Shown here: positions 1-8,878 of the stretch, piece by piece
How positions within the stretch are numbered: position 1 is the first letter of the stretch
Layout of the letters: each line of letters begins with the position of its first letter
Assembly: GCA_900318355.1 (NCBI GenBank)
Contig: ONKE01000056.1
Span: forward strand, 1 to 64,000
Reading direction: 5' to 3'
DNA from: an uncultured Bacteroidales bacterium
Lineage (GTDB): Bacteria > Bacteroidota > Bacteroidia > Bacteroidales > UBA932
DNA length: 64,000 nt
The notes under the pieces: generated by a model
The model's input: the letters and a program-made list of their open reading frames with translations, nothing else
Told to the model about the DNA's origin: nothing
Databases searched by the model: none
Made by a program: the position numbers and the translations under genes

Positions 1-2178
1 GACACCGACGACTTCATCTTCGGCAGCCACCGCAGCCACGGCGAAATCCTCGCCAAGGGTCTGCGCAGCATCCAGATCCTCCCCGACAAGGAGCTCAAGA
101 AAGTCATGGAAGACTTCTGGGGCGGCGCCACCCTCGCCGTCGCAGGCAAGGACTATAAGGGCAAGGACGTCAAGGAGCTCGGTATCCGCTTCCTCATCTA
201 CGGCGCCATCGCCGAGATTTTCGCCCGCACGACCGGTTTCAACAAGGGTCTGGGCGGCTCCATGCACACCTTCTTCACCCCCTTCGGCATCTATCCCAAC
301 AACGCCATCGTTGGCGGTAGCGGCTCCATCGCCGTGGGCGCGGCCCTCTACAAGAAAGTCAACCGCAAGAAGGGTATCGTCGTCGCCAACCTCGGTGACG
401 GTGCAATGGCCCGCGGCCCGGTGCTCGAAGGCATGACCTTCGCCTCCATGGACCAGTTCAGGACCCTCTGGGAAGGCGACATGAAGGGCGGTCTGCCCGT
501 CCTCATCAACGTCATGGACAACCAGTACGCCATGGGCGGCCAGACCCGCGGCGAAACCATGGGCTACACCTATCCCGCACGCCTGGGCGCCGGCTTCAAC
601 CCTGAGGCATGGCACGCAGAGCGCGTAGACGGCTACAACCCTCTCGCCGTCATCGACGCATTCCGCCGCAAGAAGGCTCTCCTCGAGAAGAAGGAAGGCC
701 CGGCACTGCTCGACGTCGTCACCTACCGTTACAGCGGTCACTCGCCGTCCGACCAGAGCTCCTATCGTACCAAGGAGGAAATCGCCGCATGGGAAGCCGA
801 AGACTGCATCCTCGGTTTCGGCCGCAAGCTCATCGAAGCCGGCGTTGCCACCCAGGAAGACCTCGACGCCATCCAGCAGAAGATGAAGGACATCATCTTC
901 GAGATGTACAAGCTCGCCATCGACGAGACCATCTCCCCGCGCATGGACCTTGTCAAGGACAACGAACTGCTCGGCGACATGATGTTCTCCAACGGCAGCG
1001 TCGACTCCTTCGGCGATGCCAAGCCTGAGGTCAACCACCCCATGGCCGAAAATCCCCGCGTAAAGCAGATTGCAGGCAAGACCCGCTTCTACAAGGACGC
1101 TGAAGGCAAGCCCGTCAGCAGCATGAAGATGTACAACTTCCGCGACGGTGTCTTCGAGGCCATCATAGACCGTTTCTACAAGGATTCTTCCCTTATTGCC
1201 TACGGTGAGGAGAACCGTGAATGGGGCGGCGCCTTCGCCGTATACCGCGGCCTGACCGAAGCCCTTCCTTACCACCGCCTGTTCAACTCTCCGATCGCCG
1301 AAGCCGCCATCATCGGTACGGCCATCGGTTATGCCATGTGCGGCGGCCGCGTAATCCCGGAAATCATGTACTGCGACTTCCTCGGCTGCTGCGGCGACGA
1401 AATCTTCAATCAGCTTCCGAAGTGGCAGGCCATGAGCGGCAACATCCTCAAGATGCCTGTCGTCGTGCGTGTTTCCGTGGGTTCCAAATACGGCGCCCAG
1501 CACTCTCAGGACTGGACCAGCCTCTGCACCCACATCCCGGGTCTGAAGGTTGTCTTCCCTGTCACTCCTTACGATGCCAAGGGTTTGATGAACAGCGCCC
1601 TGCAGGGCACCGACCCGGTTATCTTCTTCGAGAGCCAGCGTCTCTACGGTATCGGCGAAGAGTTCCACGAGGGCGGCGTACCGGCCGAATACTACGAGAT
1701 TCCTCTCGGTGAGCCCGACGTCAAGCGCGAGGGTAAGGATGTCACCTTCCTGACCATCGGCGCCACGCTCTACCGTGCCCTCAAGGCCGCCGACATTCTC
1801 AAGGAGAAATATGGTCTCGAGGCCGAGGTTATCGACGCCCGCACTCTGGTTCCGTTCAACTACGAGAAGGTCATCGCCTCCGTCAAGAAGACCGGCCGCA
1901 TCATCATCGCCGGCGACGCTTCCGCACGCGGCAGCTTCCTCAACGACCTGGCAGCCAACATCACCGACCTGTGCTTCGACTACCTCGACGCCGCTCCGGT
2001 GGTGCTCGGTTCCCGCAACTGGATCACCCCTTGCCACGAGCTCGAAGAGGCCTTCTTCCCTCAGCCTGAATGGTTCCTCGACGCGATCAACGAGAAGATG
2101 ATTCCTCTGAAGGACTATGTCCCGGTCTCCAACCAGACCGCCGCGCAGCAGATTCTCCGCGCCAAGAAAGGTGTTTAA
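1..2178 (+). CDS. 2-oxoacid dehydrogenase E1 component, fused alpha-beta (5' partial)
   Basis: This thiamine-diphosphate-dependent E1 decarboxylates a 2-oxoacid and passes the acyl group to a lipoyl E2. The frame is open from base 1, so the N-terminus lies outside; 725 residues are visible. The alpha half has the ThDP/Mg motif GDGAMARG and, further on, MDNQYAMGGQTRG, with the SGHSPSD loop after them. The beta half starts near visible residue 370 with the E1-beta-like IAYGEENREWGG and continues through YCDFLGCCGDEIFNQ. Single-chain alpha-beta E1 proteins are known in Bacteroidota. No E2 or E3 gene is in the window, so the substrate (pyruvate, branched-chain or other) cannot be read from context. 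The downstream aldolase and dehydrogenases suggest a sugar-derived oxoacid. A lipoate ligase gene occurs at 49325, far away. Confidence 0.9.
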   Translation, partial: DTDDFIFGSHRSHGEILAKGLRSIQILPDKELKKVMEDFWGGATLAVAGKDYKGKDVKELGIRFLIYGAIAEIFARTTGFNKGLGGSMHTFFTPFGIYPNNAIVGGSGSIAVGAALYKKVNRKKGIVVANLGDGAMARGPVLEGMTFASMDQFRTLWEGDMKGGLPVLINVMDNQYAMGGQTRGETMGYTYPARLGAGFNPEAWHAERVDGYNPLAVIDAFRRKKALLEKKEGPALLDVVTYRYSGHSPSDQSSYRTKEEIAAWEAEDCILGFGRKLIEAGVATQEDLDAIQQKMKDIIFEMYKLAIDETISPRMDLVKDNELLGDMMFSNGSVDSFGDAKPEVNHPMAENPRVKQIAGKTRFYKDAEGKPVSSMKMYNFRDGVFEAIIDRFYKDSSLIAYGEENREWGGAFAVYRGLTEALPYHRLFNSPIAEAAIIGTAIGYAMCGGRVIPEIMYCDFLGCCGDEIFNQLPKWQAMSGNILKMPVVVRVSVGSKYGAQHSQDWTSLCTHIPGLKVVFPVTPYDAKGLMNSALQGTDPVIFFESQRLYGIGEEFHEGGVPAEYYEIPLGEPDVKREGKDVTFLTIGATLYRALKAADILKEKYGLEAEVIDARTLVPFNYEKVIASVKKTGRIIIAGDASARGSFLNDLAANITDLCFDYLDAAPVVLGSRNWITPCHELEEAFFPQPEWFLDAINEKMIPLKDYVPVSNQTAAQQILRAKKGV

Positions 2179-2191
2179 AAGCTGATTTCGT

Positions 2192-3277
2192 ATGATCAAC
2201 GTCAATGCTCATATGCATACTCCCTACTCGTTCAGTGCGTTCTCCGGCGTGGAGGACGCTCTGGACAGGGCCAAGGCCGAGGGAGTAGGCGTAGTCGGCA
2301 TCAATGATTTTTATTCCATGGACGGATATGAGGCCTGGCGCGGGGGATGTGCCTCGCGCGGCCTCTATCCGCTCTTTGGCATCGAATTCATCGCCCTCGA
2401 CACCGCCGACCAGGCCGCCGGGCTCAGGGTCAACGACCCCGGCAACCCGGGCCGTACCTACATCAGCGGCAAAGGGCTGGCATGTCCGGTGACCCTCAGC
2501 GGCGAGCCTGCCCGCCAGCTGGCCGCCGTGCGTGCCGAAGCCAACGACCAGGTGCGTCGCATGTGCGCCAAGCTCAACGAACACCTCGCGGCCGTCGGTT
2601 CCGCCATCAAACTGGATTTCGGCTGGATAGAACGCGAGCTGACCTGCGGCTCCATCCGCGAGCGCCATCTTGCCAAGGCCCTGCGCCTTGCCGTCGTGGC
2701 CTCCGGAAAGGACCTTGCCGGCGAGCTCGGCCTTATTTTCGGCAAACCCCTGAAGTCCGACCCGTCCAATGACGCCGCGGTGGAAAACGAGATCCGTTCC
2801 ACCCTGCTCAAGGCCGGAGGCGCGGCTTTCATTCCCGAAGACCCCAAGGCCTTCCTGCCCGTAGGCACGGTACAGTCGATAATCGAAGCCGCCGGCGGCA
2901 TCCCGACCTATCCTTTCCTTGCCGACGACGCAAAAGGCAATTTCACCGACTTCGAAGGCGATCTGCAGAAAGCTGCCGACACGCTTCGCAAGCGCGGATT
3001 CCGTTCGGTCGAATTCATCACGACGCGCAACACCACGGCCGTCCTCGAGTCCTATGCAGGCTACCTCGAAGACGAAGGTTTCATCGTGACTTTCGGCAGC
3101 GAACACAACACTCCGGCCATGGAGCCCATCCTGCTTCGCACCCGCGATGCGTCGGGCCTTACCGACCGCCTGAAAGCCATCAACTACCGCGGCGCATGCG
3201 CAGTCGCGGCCCATCAGGCCGGGCTGGACAGCCGGGACGCCGGAGATGAACTGATACAGAAGACATTAAACAAATGA
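2192..3277 (+). CDS. PHP-domain metal-dependent hydrolase-like protein
   Basis: This 361-residue protein starts with a PHP (polymerase and histidinol phosphatase) signature: NAHMHTPYSF at residues 4-13 gives the HxH pair, followed by IND, the GIEF glutamate and a late GSEHNTP histidine. PHP proteins use two or three metal ions to hydrolyse phosphoesters. The middle section, about residues 100-230, is not a standard PHP segment and its role is unknown. The gene starts 13 bases after the E1 stop, and its last four bases (ATGA) overlap the start of the aldolase fusion, so it belongs to the same operon and is probably translationally coupled. I infer a sugar-phosphate or cyclic phosphate substrate from the neighbours only. 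Confidence 0.78.
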   Translation: MINVNAHMHTPYSFSAFSGVEDALDRAKAEGVGVVGINDFYSMDGYEAWRGGCASRGLYPLFGIEFIALDTADQAAGLRVNDPGNPGRTYISGKGLACPVTLSGEPARQLAAVRAEANDQVRRMCAKLNEHLAAVGSAIKLDFGWIERELTCGSIRERHLAKALRLAVVASGKDLAGELGLIFGKPLKSDPSNDAAVENEIRSTLLKAGGAAFIPEDPKAFLPVGTVQSIIEAAGGIPTYPFLADDAKGNFTDFEGDLQKAADTLRKRGFRSVEFITTRNTTAVLESYAGYLEDEGFIVTFGSEHNTPAMEPILLRTRDASGLTDRLKAINYRGACAVAAHQAGLDSRDAGDELIQKTLNK

Positions 3278-5226
3278 TAGACACCCTCGTTGCTTTATCC
3301 CGCAAATACGGGTCAGACCCCCGGATGGTAATCGCCGGAGGCGGAAACACTTCATGCAAGACCGCTGACAAACTCTGGGTCAAGGCCAGTGGCCACGCCC
3401 TCGCCACCATCGGCGAAGACGGATTCGCGGTTCTCGACCGCGCAAAGCTTGCTCCCATGGGCACCAAAACCTACAGCAGCGACCCCGCTGAGCGCGAAGC
3501 CCAGGTCAAGGACGACCTTGCCGCGGCATGCATAACCAAAGACCGCCGTCCCTCCGTGGAGACTTCCCTCCACGATGCCATGGACTTCACCTACGTCGTC
3601 CATCTCCATCCGACCCTGGTCTCCGGCCTGATGTGCTCGGTAGGCGCCGCCCAGAAGTGTGCGGAGCTTTTCCCCGACGCCCTCTATATCGAATATACCG
3701 ACCCCGGCTACACCCTCTTCAGGAAGGTCTACGACCGGATTCAGGCATGGAAAGCCGCCAAAGGCCGTGAGCCTCAGGTGATTTTCCTCCAGAACCACGG
3801 CATCTTCGTCGGCGCCGACTCGGCAGAGGAAATCGATGCGATCTACTCCGGGATAATGTCGAAGCTGGAGGCTTGCGTTTCCCCGCTTCCCGAGGGTGAC
3901 GTCGCCCCTGAAGACTGGGCCGTTGAGGTCCTTCCCGCCGTAAGGCAATACCTGAGCCGCGAAGGCCGCGGGCTGAAGACCCTCAAAGTGACGCGCAATG
4001 CCCTGACCGACACCTTCATGGGCTGTCCCAAGTGCTTCTCGGCCGTGGCGGGTCCCTTCACTCCCGATGAAATAGTCTATTGCAAGAGCGAATACATCTT
4101 CCTTGCCGACGACGATCCGCAGCAGCTGCCCGCGAAGGCCGAAGCCGCTATCGAGGAATATGTCGCCCGTCGCGGCCACACTCCCAAGGTTCTGCTCATC
4201 AAGGGCATAGGCCTCGTCGCAGTTGGCGACAACGCCAAGAATGCCGGCATCATCACCGACGTGTTCCTCGATGCGATGAAGGTTGCCTTCTACTCCCGCA
4301 GTTTCGGCGGAGTCCACGCCATGGAACAGGCATGGATCGACTTCATCGACAACTGGGAGGTGGAAAACTATCGCCGCAAGGTCGCAGGCGGTTCTTCTGC
4401 CGGCCGCGTCGAGGGCAAGACCATCATCGTGACTGGTGCCGCCCAGGGCTTCGGCGAAGGAATAGCCCGCGAGCTGATGGCCCAGGGTGCCAACATCGTG
4501 GTTGCCGACCTCAATGAGGCCGTAGGTGCCGCCACTGCCGAGTCCTTCAACGCCATCGCCAAGAACAACCGCGCCATCTTCGTCAAGACCAACGTCGCCG
4601 ACATGGACAGCCTCCACGGGCTTATCCGCACGACGCTCCTCAACTTCGGTGCCCTCGACGTCTTCATCAGCAACGCCGGTGTCCTCCGCGCAGGCGGCCT
4701 CGAGGTCATGACTCCGGAAAACTTCGAGTTCGTGACCAACATCAACTACAAGGCCTATTTCTTCTGCGCCAAGGTCGCCTCGCACGTCATGCGCATCCAG
4801 ACGGCGGCCGACCCTCAATATTTCGCCGACATCGTCCAGGTCAACTCCAAGAGCGGCCTGCGCGGCTCCAAGGCCAATTTCGCCTACGCCGGCGGCAAGT
4901 TCGGCGGCATCGGCCTCACCCAGTCGTTCGCCCTGGAACTGGCTCCTTTCCGCGTGAAGGTCAACTCCATCTGCCCCGGCAACTTCTACGACGGCCCGCT
5001 GTGGAGCAACCCTGAAAACGGCCTGTTCGTCCAATATCTCGCCGCAGGCAAGGTGCCCGGAGCCAAGACCGTTCAGGACGTCAAGGACTATTACCTCGCC
5101 CAGGTGCCCATGCGCAAAGGATGCAACCCGGCCGATGTGACCAAGGCCATCCTCTACGCCATCGAGCAGACGGGCGAGACCGGCCAGGCCATCCCGGTTA
5201 CGGGCGGCCAGGTTATGCTTGCATAA
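3274..5226 (+). CDS. Bifunctional class II aldolase / short-chain dehydrogenase
   Basis: The 650-residue protein joins two enzymes. Residues 1 to about 370 are a class II aldolase/adducin domain with GGGNTSCK near the start, the zinc-binding HLHP pair and a later NHGIFVG histidine. Residues from about 380 are a Rossmann short-chain dehydrogenase with the TGAAQGFGEG nucleotide loop, the NSKSG serine and the YAGGK active-site Tyr/Lys pair. Fusions of this kind include the RhaEW type, which splits L-rhamnulose 1-phosphate and oxidises the lactaldehyde product. Whether this copy acts on rhamnulose phosphate is unproven; the rhamnosidase 8 kb downstream makes it attractive. The start overlaps the PHP stop by four bases, and the Zn-dehydrogenase follows after 20 bases. 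Confidence 0.85.
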   Translation: MIDTLVALSRKYGSDPRMVIAGGGNTSCKTADKLWVKASGHALATIGEDGFAVLDRAKLAPMGTKTYSSDPAEREAQVKDDLAAACITKDRRPSVETSLHDAMDFTYVVHLHPTLVSGLMCSVGAAQKCAELFPDALYIEYTDPGYTLFRKVYDRIQAWKAAKGREPQVIFLQNHGIFVGADSAEEIDAIYSGIMSKLEACVSPLPEGDVAPEDWAVEVLPAVRQYLSREGRGLKTLKVTRNALTDTFMGCPKCFSAVAGPFTPDEIVYCKSEYIFLADDDPQQLPAKAEAAIEEYVARRGHTPKVLLIKGIGLVAVGDNAKNAGIITDVFLDAMKVAFYSRSFGGVHAMEQAWIDFIDNWEVENYRRKVAGGSSAGRVEGKTIIVTGAAQGFGEGIARELMAQGANIVVADLNEAVGAATAESFNAIAKNNRAIFVKTNVADMDSLHGLIRTTLLNFGALDVFISNAGVLRAGGLEVMTPENFEFVTNINYKAYFFCAKVASHVMRIQTAADPQYFADIVQVNSKSGLRGSKANFAYAGGKFGGIGLTQSFALELAPFRVKVNSICPGNFYDGPLWSNPENGLFVQYLAAGKVPGAKTVQDVKDYYLAQVPMRKGCNPADVTKAILYAIEQTGETGQAIPVTGGQVMLA

Positions 5227-5246
5227 ACAATTAAAAATCAACTGAT

Positions 5247-6518
5247 ATGAAAACCAAAGCAGTCCGCATGTACGGAACGGAAGACCTTCGCCTTGAGGAG
5301 TTCGAACTCCCGAAGATGAAGGATGATGAGATCCTCGCCAAGGTGGTGAGCGATTCCATCTGCATGTCCACTTACAAGTCGAGCCATCAGGGCACGGCCC
5401 ACAAGAGGGTTCCGGCCAATATCGCCGAGCATCCGACCATCGTCGGCCACGAGTTCTCCGGCGAAATCGTCGAGGTCGGCAAGAAGTGGCAGGGTCAGTT
5501 CAAGCCCGGCGACAAATTCTCCATCCAGCCGGCCCTGAACTACGAAAAGGGTCCTGCAGGCATCTACAGCGCCCCCGGCTATTCCTATGAGTTCATCGGC
5601 GGCGACGCCACCTACATCATCATCCCCAACGAGGTCATGGAGACCGGAAGCCTGCTGCCCTTCAAGTCCGACGGCTTCTATCCCGCTTCGCTGAGCGAGC
5701 CGCTGAGCTGCGTTATCGGCGCCCTCCACGCCAACTACCACACCAAGGCCGGCAGCTACGTCCATCAGATGGAAATCAAGCAGGGCGGCAAGATGGCCCT
5801 CCTGGCCGGTGTCGGTCCCATGGGTCTGGCCATGATCAACTATGTCCTGCATCGCGAAGACCGTCATCCGGCCCTCTTCGTCGTCACGGATATCGATCAG
5901 GCCCGTCTCGACCGTGCCGCACGCCTTTACACGAAGGAATTCGCCGCTTCCCGCGGTATCGAGCTCCACTATGTCAATACGGCCGTTGAAGACCCTGTGG
6001 GCCTTCTCCGTGAGATTTCCGGCGGCACCGGCTATGACGACGTCGTGGTAATGGCGCCCGTCCCCGCAGTGATCGCCCAGGCCGACGATATCCTCGGCTA
6101 TGACGGCTGCCTCAACTTCTTCTCCGGCCCCGGCAAGTCCGATTTCAAGGCTCCCTTCAACTTCTACAACGTCCACTACAACGCCACCCACATCGTGGGC
6201 ACCTCCGGCGGCAACACCGACGATATGAAGGAAGGTCTCGCCCTCATCGGAAAGGGAATGGACCCGGCCGGTCTGGTGACCCATATCGGCGGCCTCAACG
6301 CCGTGGTGGAGACCACCCTCAACCTGCCCTCGATCCCCGGCGGAAAGAAGCTCATCTATACCCACATCACCATGCCGCTGACCCCGATCGCCGACTTCGC
6401 CGAAAAGGGCAAGACCAACCCGGTCTACGCCGCCCTCGCCGAGATCTGCGACCGCCACAACGGCCTCTGGAGCGTCGAGGCTGAGAAATACCTTCTCGCC
6501 CACGCTGAAGAGCTGTAG
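5247..6518 (+). CDS. Zinc-type alcohol / sugar-phosphate dehydrogenase (sorbose-1-phosphate reductase-like)
   Basis: A 423-residue medium-chain dehydrogenase that interconverts a polyol or polyol phosphate and its keto form with NAD(P). The N-terminal GroES-like half has the DSICMSTYKSSHQG and GHEFSGEIVEVG segments that carry the expected zinc ligands. The Rossmann half has AGVGPMGLAMI and an acidic VVTDID strand end. Overall layout, including SEPLSCVIGA before the cofactor domain, resembles L-sorbose-1-phosphate reductases and related proteins longer than typical 350-residue dehydrogenases. It is the last gene of the operon and a strong intrinsic terminator follows within 25 bases. Substrate assignment is inference. 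Confidence 0.8.
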   Translation: MKTKAVRMYGTEDLRLEEFELPKMKDDEILAKVVSDSICMSTYKSSHQGTAHKRVPANIAEHPTIVGHEFSGEIVEVGKKWQGQFKPGDKFSIQPALNYEKGPAGIYSAPGYSYEFIGGDATYIIIPNEVMETGSLLPFKSDGFYPASLSEPLSCVIGALHANYHTKAGSYVHQMEIKQGGKMALLAGVGPMGLAMINYVLHREDRHPALFVVTDIDQARLDRAARLYTKEFAASRGIELHYVNTAVEDPVGLLREISGGTGYDDVVVMAPVPAVIAQADDILGYDGCLNFFSGPGKSDFKAPFNFYNVHYNATHIVGTSGGNTDDMKEGLALIGKGMDPAGLVTHIGGLNAVVETTLNLPSIPGGKKLIYTHITMPLTPIADFAEKGKTNPVYAALAEICDRHNGLWSVEAEKYLLAHAEEL

Positions 6519-6542
6519 TTTTTACGGACTGTCGTTTCAAAG

Positions 6543-6569
6543 GACCGGCCCTTCTGGGGTCGGTCTTTT
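6543..6569 (+). terminator. Intrinsic terminator after the Zn-dehydrogenase gene
   Basis: GACCGGCCC (6543-6551) pairs with GGGGTCGGTC (6556-6565) around a TTCT loop, followed by TTTT. An A-rich stretch precedes it. It separates the metabolic operon from glnN. Confidence 0.8.
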
Positions 6570-6587
6570 CATTTACTAAAAAATCGC

Positions 6588-6595
6588 TATCTTTG
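6588..6595 (+). promoter_or_regulatory. Bacteroidota -7 promoter box for glnN
   Basis: TATCTTTG matches the TAnnTTTG -7 consensus of Bacteroidota and lies 21 bases before the chosen glnN start. A weak TTTT stands about 18 bases upstream in place of the usual -33 TTTG. It sits just after the terminator, as expected for an independent transcript. A possible start at 6593 lies inside this box and was rejected for that reason. Confidence 0.6.
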
Positions 6596-6616
6596 CGTGT
6601 TAAAACGAACTTAAAC

Positions 6617-8794
6617 ATGTCATTTTCAAGGCAGCAGGCACTTAAAGACAGCAGCGCAAGGGAGGCTCGGCGTTATTTCGACGCGGAAGGCCCCGTATCC
6701 TCTTATTTCGGCGAGAACGTCTTCGACCTTCCGAAGATGAAGCAATATATGTCCGAAGCGGCTTATGCGGCCGTTGAGGCGGCGGTCAAGGAAGGCCGTC
6801 ACCTCGACCGCAGCGTCGCCGACGAAATTGCCGACGGCATCCGCAAATGGGCCATGGAAAAGGGTGCGACGCACTACACCCACCTCTTCCAGCCCCTTAC
6901 CGACTCCACGGCGGAAAAGCACGAGGCATTCGTCGATTTCCGCGACAATGTCGCAGTGGAACGCTTCGGCGGCAGCGCCCTTGTCCAGCAGGAGCCGGAT
7001 GCTTCAAGCTTCCCCAACGGGGGCCTGCGCAACACCTTCGAGGCGCGTGGCTACTCGGCCTGGGACCCTACCTCGCCGGTATTCGTCCTCGACGGAACCC
7101 TTTGCGTCCCGTCCGTTTTCGTCGCGTACACGGGCGAAGCCCTGGACATGAAAACCCCTAACCTGAAGTCGGTCCAGGCGATATCCGACGCTGCGACGGC
7201 GGTTGCATCGCTCTTCGACGAAAATGTCCACAGCGTGAGCGTCAGCATAGGTCTGGAGCAGGAATATTTCCTGGTGGACGAGGCCCTATGGGCCGCCCGC
7301 CCCGACCTTGTCCAATGCGGCCGCACCGTGATCGGCCACACCGCAGCGAAGGACCAGCAGCTCAGCGACCACTATTTCGGGGCCATCCCGCAGCGTGTCA
7401 GCGCCTTCATGAAAGACTTCGAGACCGAGGCCTACCGCCTTGGCATCCGTCTCCATACTCGCCATAACGAAGTGGCTCCCAATCAGTTCGAGTGCGCACC
7501 CATCTTCTCGTCGGCCACCACGGCCATCGACCAGAACATGCTGCTGATGATCGTCATGCAGAAGGTCTCCGCGCGCCATCACCTGAAGGTCATCTTCCAT
7601 GAAAAGCCCTTCCAGGGTGTAAACGGCAGCGGCAAGCACTGCAACTGGTCCCTTTGCACCGACGGCGGCACCAACCTCCTCTCGCCGGGCAAGACCCCGA
7701 GCCGCAACCTGCGTTTCCTTAGCTTCTTCGCCTGCGTCCTGAAAGGTGTCAGCGACCATAATTTCCTGCTGATGAGCAGCGTAGCCTCCCTGAGCAACTC
7801 CTATCGCCTGGGCGGCAGCGAGGCCCCTCCGGCAGTCATGTCGGTGTTCTCCGGCTCCACGCTCCACGGTATCATCGAAGACATCATGGCGATGGAAGAT
7901 TTTTCCCGCCAGGAAACCCACCGCGAGACGCTCAGCATCGTCGGGGCAATGCCCGAAATCATCCTGGACAATACCGACCGCAACCGCACTTCGCCATTCG
8001 CCTTCACCGGCAACCGTTTTGAATTCCGCGCCGTTGGATCGTCGCAAAACGCCGCCGGAGCCGTGTATGTGCTCAACACCATAGTGGCCGAGGCCCTCAG
8101 GGAATTCCGCGGGATGGCAGATCGCCTGATGGCGGAAGGGGAGGAAAAGGAAAGCGCTATCGTCCACACTATCAGGAAGTTCCTTTTGGATGCCCGCAAC
8201 GTCATGTTCGAAGGCAACGGCTACAGCAAGGAGTGGCAGGAGGAAGCGGCGCGACGCGGTCTCAAGTCAATCGGCGACGTTACCGAAGCGTTCGCGGCTT
8301 TCCGCAGTGAAGACACGGTCGAACTTTTCGAAAAGACCGGCGTCCTGACACGCTCCGAGCTCGAGGCCCGATATGCCGTGATGAACGAAACCTACGTCAA
8401 GAAGCTCCAGATCGAAGCCCGCGTCATCGGCGACCTTTGCCTCAACCACATCATCCCTGCGGCGATCAAATACCAGCAGCTTCTGGGTGCGTCCCTTGAC
8501 GGCATGTGGAAGCTTTTCGGCGACGAGAGCCCGTCTCTCTGCCGCGCTGAGATATCCACCCTCCGCAAGATTTCACAGGGTATAAACGACCTCTCGGACC
8601 ATGTCGCCGAGCTTGTCGCCGCCCGCAGAAAGGCCAACCGCGAGACCGACACACCCACCCGCGCCCGTCTCTACTGCCACGAAATCCGTCCCCTGATGGA
8701 CAGGGTCCGCTTCGATGCCGATAACCTCGAGATGCTCGTCGACGACGAACTCTGGCCCCTCCCGAAATACCGCGAGCTGCTCTTCCTGCAATAG
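6617..8794 (+). CDS. glnN: Glutamine synthetase type III
   Basis: This enzyme makes glutamine from glutamate, ammonia and ATP in the cytoplasm. With the ATG at 6617 it is 725 residues, the usual size of type III enzymes (about 700-730) and much longer than GlnA. Recognisable conserved blocks are ERFGGSALVQQEPDASSF, FHEKPFQGVNGSGKHCNWS with the ammonia/ATP-site residues, and NRTSPFAFTGNRFEFRAVG. An in-frame ATG at 6593 would add eight residues but falls inside the promoter box. The gene is monocistronic: a terminator lies upstream and a convergent regulator gene downstream. Type III is the common glutamine synthetase of Bacteroidales. Confidence is high. Confidence 0.96.
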   Translation: MSFSRQQALKDSSAREARRYFDAEGPVSSYFGENVFDLPKMKQYMSEAAYAAVEAAVKEGRHLDRSVADEIADGIRKWAMEKGATHYTHLFQPLTDSTAEKHEAFVDFRDNVAVERFGGSALVQQEPDASSFPNGGLRNTFEARGYSAWDPTSPVFVLDGTLCVPSVFVAYTGEALDMKTPNLKSVQAISDAATAVASLFDENVHSVSVSIGLEQEYFLVDEALWAARPDLVQCGRTVIGHTAAKDQQLSDHYFGAIPQRVSAFMKDFETEAYRLGIRLHTRHNEVAPNQFECAPIFSSATTAIDQNMLLMIVMQKVSARHHLKVIFHEKPFQGVNGSGKHCNWSLCTDGGTNLLSPGKTPSRNLRFLSFFACVLKGVSDHNFLLMSSVASLSNSYRLGGSEAPPAVMSVFSGSTLHGIIEDIMAMEDFSRQETHRETLSIVGAMPEIILDNTDRNRTSPFAFTGNRFEFRAVGSSQNAAGAVYVLNTIVAEALREFRGMADRLMAEGEEKESAIVHTIRKFLLDARNVMFEGNGYSKEWQEEAARRGLKSIGDVTEAFAAFRSEDTVELFEKTGVLTRSELEARYAVMNETYVKKLQIEARVIGDLCLNHIIPAAIKYQQLLGASLDGMWKLFGDESPSLCRAEISTLRKISQGINDLSDHVAELVAARRKANRETDTPTRARLYCHEIRPLMDRVRFDADNLEMLVDDELWPLPKYRELLFLQ

Positions 8795-8823
8795 CCCCAC
8801 GCGAATCAATACGGTGCGTTCCG

Positions 8824-8874
8824 ATTGAGCCGGTTCTTGCATTTTTCATTTAATGCTGCCATTTCGGCTCAAAT
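8824..8874. repeat. Nested inverted repeat between convergent genes
   Basis: ATTGAGCCG (8824-8832) is repeated inverted as CGGCTCAAAT (8865-8874), with a smaller GCATT...AATGC repeat inside the loop. It fills the 84-base gap between glnN and the convergent regulator stop. It may act as a two-way terminator, but the loop is long and there is no clear T tract. Confidence 0.4.
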
Positions 8875-8878
8875 GGCG

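Noticed and set aside
3352..5241. 629-codon minus-strand frame opposite the aldolase/SDR fusion
   Set aside because: Antisense mirror of a gene with intact motifs on the plus strand.
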